From Candidatus Manganitrophus morganii (lineage in GTDB: Bacteria > Nitrospirota > Nitrospiria > SBBL01 > Manganitrophaceae), in contig JAJHOH010000001.1 in the NCBI GenBank assembly GCA_021651055.1, positions 2,108,001 to 2,172,000 on the forward strand: a stretch of DNA of 64,000 bases. The letters run 5' to 3'. The notes under the pieces are model-generated. The model ran no database searches and was not told the DNA's origin. It worked only from the letters and a program-made list of their open reading frames with translations. Positions 59,790 through 64,000 of this stretch are shown one piece after another; within the stretch, counting starts at the first letter, position 1; every line of letters starts with the position of its first letter. The position numbers were made by a program, and so were the translations under genes.

Positions 59790-61811
59790 CTATTTCTTTT
59801 TACGCGTTGTCGGTTTCTTCGCGACGCTGCTCGCCTTCGCCACCGGTTTGACCTTTCCCTTCGAGCGCTTCGGCGCCGTGGCGGCGTCTCCCGCTTCAGA
59901 CACGGCTTCGTCTTCCGGCGCCCCTCCCTCTTTGAGGATCCCCTCCGGCGCGGGCATCGCTTGCGGCGCGCCGTCGTTCACCACCGGCGCATCCCCTTCG
60001 ACCCCCTCGGCGGTGACGATGATCGAGTGCGGAAGCCCTTCCGGCCCCTCTCCCGTCATCCCAAGCGCCGCGTCGGTCTTCTCGCCGCCGGTCCGCTTGA
60101 GCGCGATCTTCTGAAGTTGCTCCTTGAGCTTCTCCGTGGCGAGTTTTCCTCCCTTGAGCCGGTTGCAGGCATCGACCACCTCTTCGATGTAGAGCTCGAA
60201 GATGTTGCGCCGGCGGAATTCGGTTTTGGCCCGCTCGCGCCGCTTCAAAAAGCTCCCGAGCCGACGGCCGCACTCGCGCAGGGCCAGGGTGATCTCCTTT
60301 CGAATCTCGTCGTAGTCGGCGATCGCTTCTTTTGATTCGCTGGTGAACGGCACCCAGACCGACGCCATGTGGACAAAGATCACCATCGGTCCGGCCGGCA
60401 GCGCCCCCTTCGATTGAGAAATGCCATAATTTCTCCAAGACGTTTCGAGGACCCCTTTGAAGGTGGCGCAGGCCGACTGCTGATAGAGGAGCGGGACGCG
60501 GTTCGCATAACGGATCACCCGGGCGAGCTCGCTGTCCTTCTCGTGATCCTCCCCTTCCGCCAGCGGGACCTTTTTCTCTTCCGCTTTTTTCCCTTCCGGT
60601 TCCGGGGCTTTTCCATAAGCAAGCCCCGCCTCGATCACGAAGGGGTTGCCGCGGTAGACCGCGGGGGGGCGGCTGACCGCCGTGTAGAACTCCCCCTTGA
60701 TCTGCTTGTAGAGTCCGGCGAGGATCGCGTTCTCGCCGATCGGCGAGAGGCAATTGGTCGGCGGCGCCATGATTTTGGTCGACTGGATTGCCTTGTAGAG
60801 CGCCTCGGCGTCGGCGCCGTGGACCTCGCGCGGCTTCATCTGGGGCGACAGCTTCGCCGCTTTGCAGATCTCTTCCGCCAGCTTCGAGGAGACGCGGCTG
60901 AAATCGCTGGAGAGGAATCCCGAAAGCCAGCGGCTTTTGCTCTCGTGCATCATCTTCAGGAGCATTCCGAACTCGATGCCGTACGGATGCGGTTTGATCT
61001 CGCGCGGCGGAATCGGAAGCTCGTTGTACTTCCGGGGATACTCTTTCGTCTCCCCCTCTGGGGTGACATAGACGAGCTTGACGTGCGGGTTGGCGATGGA
61101 GGTCTGCTCTAAATAATCGTCGACCGATGCCCGTCCCTTCTGATATCGCCCTTCGATCTCCAGCGTCACCGCCGTCCCGCGGGGGTTCTCCCAGCTGACC
61201 TCCTTTTTCTCCAAGATGCGCGGCTCGTTCTTCTTGGTATCGATTTGGACTTCGAAATAATGGGCGGGACTCTTCGGGCCGGTCCGGGAGATAATTTGCA
61301 CCGGTCTTCCGGTCGTCAACTGGCCGTACATCCCGGCGGCCGAGATCCCGATCCCCTGCTGCCCGCGGCTCATCCGCAGGCGATGGAATTTGGAGCCGTA
61401 GAGGAGCTTGGCGAAGATCGGCGGAATCTGCTGTCGGACAATTCCGGGGCCGTTATCGATCACCGTAATCCGGAAACGGGTCGCCTGGCTCGCCGGGGGC
61501 GGGGTCCCGTCGTTGGAGACGATCTCCAGCTTGACCGTGACCTCCGGAAGGATGCCCGCTTCCTCGCAGGCGTCGAGCGCATTGTCGACCGCTTCTTTGA
61601 CGCAGGTGAGCATTGCCTTTCGCGGGGAGTCGAATCCGAGCAGGTGCCGGTTCTTGGTGAAAAACTCCGCGACGGAAATTTCCCGCTGGCGCGCGCCCAT
61701 CTCGACAGCGGTGAGGGTGGTTCTCGGCGTCGCGGCGCGAGGGCTCGGTTTGGGCTCGGAGGTTTCGGATTCGGGTTTGGGAGGGTCTTGTTTGTTGCTC
61801 TTTTTCGCCAT
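59790..61811 (-). CDS. top6B: DNA topoisomerase VI subunit B
   Basis: 673 residues from the ATG at 61811, set by GAGAGGAG upstream. The GHKL ATPase is complete: KEAVDNALDACEEAG (catalytic Glu/Asn), VIDNGPGI, and GQQGIGISAAGMYGQLTTG as ATP lid. The transducer domain follows with a charged insert (EGKKAEEKKVPLAEGEDHEKD-like, near 475-500). The last 60 residues are rich in Lys, Ala and Pro and probably bind DNA. It starts the B-A pair. Confidence 0.95.
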   Translation of the reverse strand: MAKKSNKQDPPKPESETSEPKPSPRAATPRTTLTAVEMGARQREISVAEFFTKNRHLLGFDSPRKAMLTCVKEAVDNALDACEEAGILPEVTVKLEIVSNDGTPPPASQATRFRITVIDNGPGIVRQQIPPIFAKLLYGSKFHRLRMSRGQQGIGISAAGMYGQLTTGRPVQIISRTGPKSPAHYFEVQIDTKKNEPRILEKKEVSWENPRGTAVTLEIEGRYQKGRASVDDYLEQTSIANPHVKLVYVTPEGETKEYPRKYNELPIPPREIKPHPYGIEFGMLLKMMHESKSRWLSGFLSSDFSRVSSKLAEEICKAAKLSPQMKPREVHGADAEALYKAIQSTKIMAPPTNCLSPIGENAILAGLYKQIKGEFYTAVSRPPAVYRGNPFVIEAGLAYGKAPEPEGKKAEEKKVPLAEGEDHEKDSELARVIRYANRVPLLYQQSACATFKGVLETSWRNYGISQSKGALPAGPMVIFVHMASVWVPFTSESKEAIADYDEIRKEITLALRECGRRLGSFLKRRERAKTEFRRRNIFELYIEEVVDACNRLKGGKLATEKLKEQLQKIALKRTGGEKTDAALGMTGEGPEGLPHSIIVTAEGVEGDAPVVNDGAPQAMPAPEGILKEGGAPEDEAVSEAGDAATAPKRSKGKVKPVAKASSVAKKPTTRKKK

Positions 61812-61842
61812 GGCTCCTCTCATTTGTGAATACCAACCCTTT

Positions 61843-61871
61843 TTTATAAGCGAAATCTCTCGTTCAGTCAA
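61843..61871 (-). promoter_or_regulatory. Sigma-70-type promoter of top6B-top6A
   Basis: On the minus strand, TTGACT (61871-61866), a 17-base spacer and TATAAA (61848-61843), giving a 5' UTR of about 25 bases with the top6B ribosome site. Confidence 0.55.
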
Positions 61872-61893
61872 CCTGTCGGAATCAGTCGAGAAC

Positions 61894-61973
61894 ATTGAAA
61901 TGGGGCGAATGAATGTCGCGGGGCTGCTCGCCCCACCCCCGCGATGGAGTGTGGGGCAACGCCCCATTCCAAT
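61894..61973. repeat. 80-base inverted-repeat element (copy B of GCCCCATTCCAAT family)
   Basis: ATTGAAATGGGGC (61894-61906) is the near-exact inverse of GCCCCATTCCAAT (61961-61973). CGCGGGG and CCCCGCG form an inner stem. The whole looks like a small MITE or REP-type element between top6B and gluconokinase. Confidence 0.55.
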
Positions 61974-61977
61974 ATCT

Positions 61978-62466
61978 TTAAATCTTCACTGTACTTCGAA
62001 TTTCTCTTACAATCTTGCTCGGACTTTTATTTACATCGACGACGACCACGTCGTCGCCCCAGGGTTCTTCCAGGGTCTCGAATTGGCTGTCGAGTAAGGC
62101 GGGACTCATGAAGTGGTCGGATCGCTCCTCAAGGCGGTTCTTGATCAGGGCCGGGTCTCCTTTCAAATAGACCCACCGAACGGCATCACTCACCTGCAAC
62201 GATTGGCGATACGATTTTTTCAGCGCCGAACAGGCGAGCACGGCATTCTCTCCGCGTTGAATCCATTCGCGGATCGCCTTGCGCAAGGCTGCCAGCCAAG
62301 GTTGCCGATCGGCGTCGCTGAGCGGAAGGCCCTGCCGCAGCTTTTCCACATGGTCGGGAGAGTGAAACGCATCGGCGTCATAGAAGTCCCAGCCCAATTC
62401 TTTTGCAAGCAACTGGCCGATGGTGGTTTTCCCCGCTCCGGTGACGCCAAAAAGAATGATGACCAT
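61978..62466 (-). CDS. gntK: Gluconokinase
   Basis: 162 residues. The P-loop is FGVTGAGKTTIG, followed by DADAFHSPDHVEKLRQGLPL (substrate-binding signature) and CSALKKSYRQSL. It phosphorylates gluconate to 6-phosphogluconate. No gluconate permease or Entner-Doudoroff gene is adjacent. The -10-like box lies 5 bases before the ATG and there is no ribosome site, so a leaderless message is likely. Confidence 0.93.
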   Translation of the reverse strand: MVIILFGVTGAGKTTIGQLLAKELGWDFYDADAFHSPDHVEKLRQGLPLSDADRQPWLAALRKAIREWIQRGENAVLACSALKKSYRQSLQVSDAVRWVYLKGDPALIKNRLEERSDHFMSPALLDSQFETLEEPWGDDVVVVDVNKSPSKIVREIRSTVKI

Positions 62467-62471
62467 GGATT

Positions 62472-62477
62472 ATTGTA
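62472..62477 (-). promoter_or_regulatory. -10 box of the gluconokinase gene
   Basis: TACAAT on the minus strand ends 5 bases before the start codon at 62466. The -35 region is weak (TCCGAA-like). Placement predicts a leaderless transcript. Confidence 0.4.
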
Positions 62478-62529
62478 GCATTCTACCCGGGTGGTTCGGA
62501 TAGGGCGGAAGACCGATGGCGGTGGGTGT

Positions 62530-63813
62530 TTACTTGATGGCGTCTTTTTTGGGATCGGGGAAGGTGTCGTCCGGATAGGACATCACGACATCGCTGATCA
62601 GCTTGCCGTCTTTATCGTACATCAGGTAGCCGAGGTTTGGCGGGGGAAGGGGGCGGACGATGTACCGCTCGGTCGTTCCCTCCGGGAAGATAGCGACCGC
62701 CCCGTTCTGGTAGCGAACCATCAGCCCCTTGCCGAAGGGGGTGACCCCCTCCCGCTCTGCGACGTCCAGACCGAAGAGATCTTCCAGGTCGGTGTCCAAG
62801 GGAATTTTCGTCGGCCAATTCTCCGTCCCTTCAACGACCACGGTGCGGGGCTCAGGAAGTTCTTTCTTCGGCGCGGGGGGTAGTTTGGGGGGTGTCCCCT
62901 TCTGTGTTCCCTGCCAGTCGGTCGTGTGCCAGACCCGAAATTCCTTGCCCTTCCCCTCGTCGCTGATCCAGACCTCCCACCAATAGTAGGGAAAGTTCCC
63001 GCCATACCCGGCATAGAGATAGCCGCGATCCCAAAACCATTGCGGCTTGTATCGCGCAAAAATCACAGCCGCTTCATAATCGCCCCCCGCCCGAACCTCC
63101 CGTTGCGGGTGTTTCTTCGCCCACGCCTCGTACTCCTGCACCGTCAGCTCGCCCGGACCGGGCGGGACTTTCTGGGAGGGCTTCGGTTGCCGTTGAACCC
63201 GATCGGTATGAGAGGCGCGCTGCTGCACCACGTGCGCCAGCTCATGCGCAAGCAAGCGCTTTCCCGCGGCTGTAGCGGGGGCATATTCGCCTGCTTCAAA
63301 AAATAGATCCGAGCCGACGGTGTAGGCCCGTGCTCCCAATGTGCGCGCCGATACCGCCGCCCGGTCGTCCGTATGGACCCGCACATGGCCGAAGTCTTCA
63401 CCGAAGCGGGACGCCATCCACCCGCGCGTCGCCGCATCGAGCGGCCGTCCGGGGGAGGAGACGGCCTCCCGGACAGAGGACGGCACCGCCGTCTCGCCGG
63501 TATGGTCTTCCCGGGCCGGCTCTGTTTGCCATCGTTCGCGAGGGCCTTGTGACTGCATCAGCTGATCGGCTGCGCGGTCTGCTTCCTGCTCAGACCGATC
63601 TGCCGGTGTGCTGACGTTCAATTTGGGTTGGATCTGGGGAGGCGCCGCATTGGTTTGGAGCAAACGTTGGAGGGCTTGGTTGCCGATGGTGTGTTGTAAC
63701 TGTGGAACGGTATGCCTTGCTGCATTGTGTGTGAAGGTAGTTTGAGCCTGCATTTTGGAGCGTGCAGACTGGGGCAGATGATTTTGTTTCTGATGAGGTC
63801 CGAAGGTGTGCAT
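62530..63813 (-). CDS. DUF4157 (eCIS-core) effector-like protein
   Basis: 427 residues with AAGGATAG before the ATG at 63813. The leader PQLQHTIGNQALQRLLQ is followed by the full DUF4157 domain (residues about 124-200): GRPLDAATRGWMASRFGEDF, VRVHTDDRAA, GARAYTVGSDLFF and LLAHELAHVVQQ with the HELAH metal site. The C-terminal 220 residues (strand-rich, with YRWYGGNFPYYWWEVW-like aromatic stretch) are unrecognised and probably the effector or toxin part. Such proteins are cargo of extracellular contractile injection systems, but no tube or sheath gene lies in the window. Confidence 0.85.
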   Translation of the reverse strand: MHTFGPHQKQNHLPQSARSKMQAQTTFTHNAARHTVPQLQHTIGNQALQRLLQTNAAPPQIQPKLNVSTPADRSEQEADRAADQLMQSQGPRERWQTEPAREDHTGETAVPSSVREAVSSPGRPLDAATRGWMASRFGEDFGHVRVHTDDRAAVSARTLGARAYTVGSDLFFEAGEYAPATAAGKRLLAHELAHVVQQRASHTDRVQRQPKPSQKVPPGPGELTVQEYEAWAKKHPQREVRAGGDYEAAVIFARYKPQWFWDRGYLYAGYGGNFPYYWWEVWISDEGKGKEFRVWHTTDWQGTQKGTPPKLPPAPKKELPEPRTVVVEGTENWPTKIPLDTDLEDLFGLDVAEREGVTPFGKGLMVRYQNGAVAIFPEGTTERYIVRPLPPPNLGYLMYDKDGKLISDVVMSYPDDTFPDPKKDAIK

Positions 63814-63882
63814 TTGCGGCTATCCTTCTGGATGTGGGAGGAAAGCGGTTGGTTCTGGTGAGTAGAAGGCAAGCTGTTTGAA

Positions 63883-63912
63883 TTGTTATGTCGGTTCAGT
63901 TCCCCCCGTCAA
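63883..63912 (-). promoter_or_regulatory. Candidate promoter of the DUF4157 gene
   Basis: On the minus strand, TTGACG (63912-63907), an 18-base spacer and TAACAA (63888-63883), about 70 bases before the start codon. I see no gene between 63814 and the window end. Confidence 0.4.
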
Positions 63913-64000
63913 TTGGAGCGGCGTTTCGTTGGGCTGACAGATTGGTGAGCGGCCTTGATCAATATCCATAACGCCTTATTCACAGAGGCGTCGTCGGGAA

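Noticed and set aside
58545-61973. Reading the GCCCCATTCCAAT copies as transposon ends that carry the topoisomerase genes
   Set aside because: No transposase lies inside, one copy looks truncated, and no target-site duplication is visible.

Overview
The window is a chromosomal stretch, fairly GC-rich and densely coded, of a Gram-negative bacterium. Lipoproteins, outer-membrane beta-barrels and a periplasmic alpha-carbonic anhydrase show two membranes. The mix of a CydA-like 'bd-like' oxidase without the usual quinol loop, acetyl-CoA synthetase, an unlinked NuoF-like protein, TtuA/TtuB, bacterial topoisomerase VI and several Nitrospirota-style small membrane families suggests a Nitrospirota relative (Nitrospira/Manganitrophus-like). 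This is inference from gene content; no rRNA, tRNA or other marker gene is present. I see no CRISPR array, insertion sequence or prophage.

Layout. 0-5.5 kb: a ChaN-PDZ lipoprotein, a methyltransferase, and an RNA-repair block in which two different archeases bracket RtcB ligase and a CobW-family metal-chaperone GTPase. 5.5-14 kb: Slp-like lipoprotein, Acs, rhodanese, GlpD, a membrane protein, cupin, an isolated CobH/CbiC, and a periplasmic carbonic anhydrase behind a structured leader RNA. 14.5-20 kb: NuoF-like protein, Kelch protein and bd-like oxidase. 20-29 kb: two beta-barrels, a DUF3015-DUF4105 pair, a lipid-type methyltransferase, an XRE-metallo-beta-lactamase fusion, GlgC and a cyclophilin. 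29-34 kb: a leftward run MsrB-GNAT-SDR-GIY-YIG-secreted protein-M48 protease-HAD. The GIY-YIG gene has only a CTG start and follows the SDR stop in frame. 34-45 kb: GNAT, a lipoprotein glycosidase, an AI-2E transporter, an SDR pseudogene, a winged-helix regulator with two DUF5985 proteins, a MEDS-GAF-PAS histidine kinase, pirin, two OsmC proteins and a TPR protein. 45-47.4 kb: ttuB-ttuA-trmI, an operon for two modifications of the tRNA T-loop. 47.5-57 kb: small secreted proteins, a large patatin, and a PAP2-diacylglycerol-kinase fusion coupled to a metallophosphoesterase. 56.7-64 kb: two DUF4157 (eCIS-type) proteins on either side of topoisomerase VI subunits B and A, gluconokinase and several palindromic repeats.

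Promoters are unusually readable. Many upstream regions carry TTGACA-like and TATAAT-like boxes 17-18 bases apart. At four genes (ChaN, glpD, ttuB, gluconokinase) the -10 box lies only 5-7 bases before the start codon with no Shine-Dalgarno sequence, which predicts leaderless mRNAs. All functional calls come from motif recognition by eye; no search was run.
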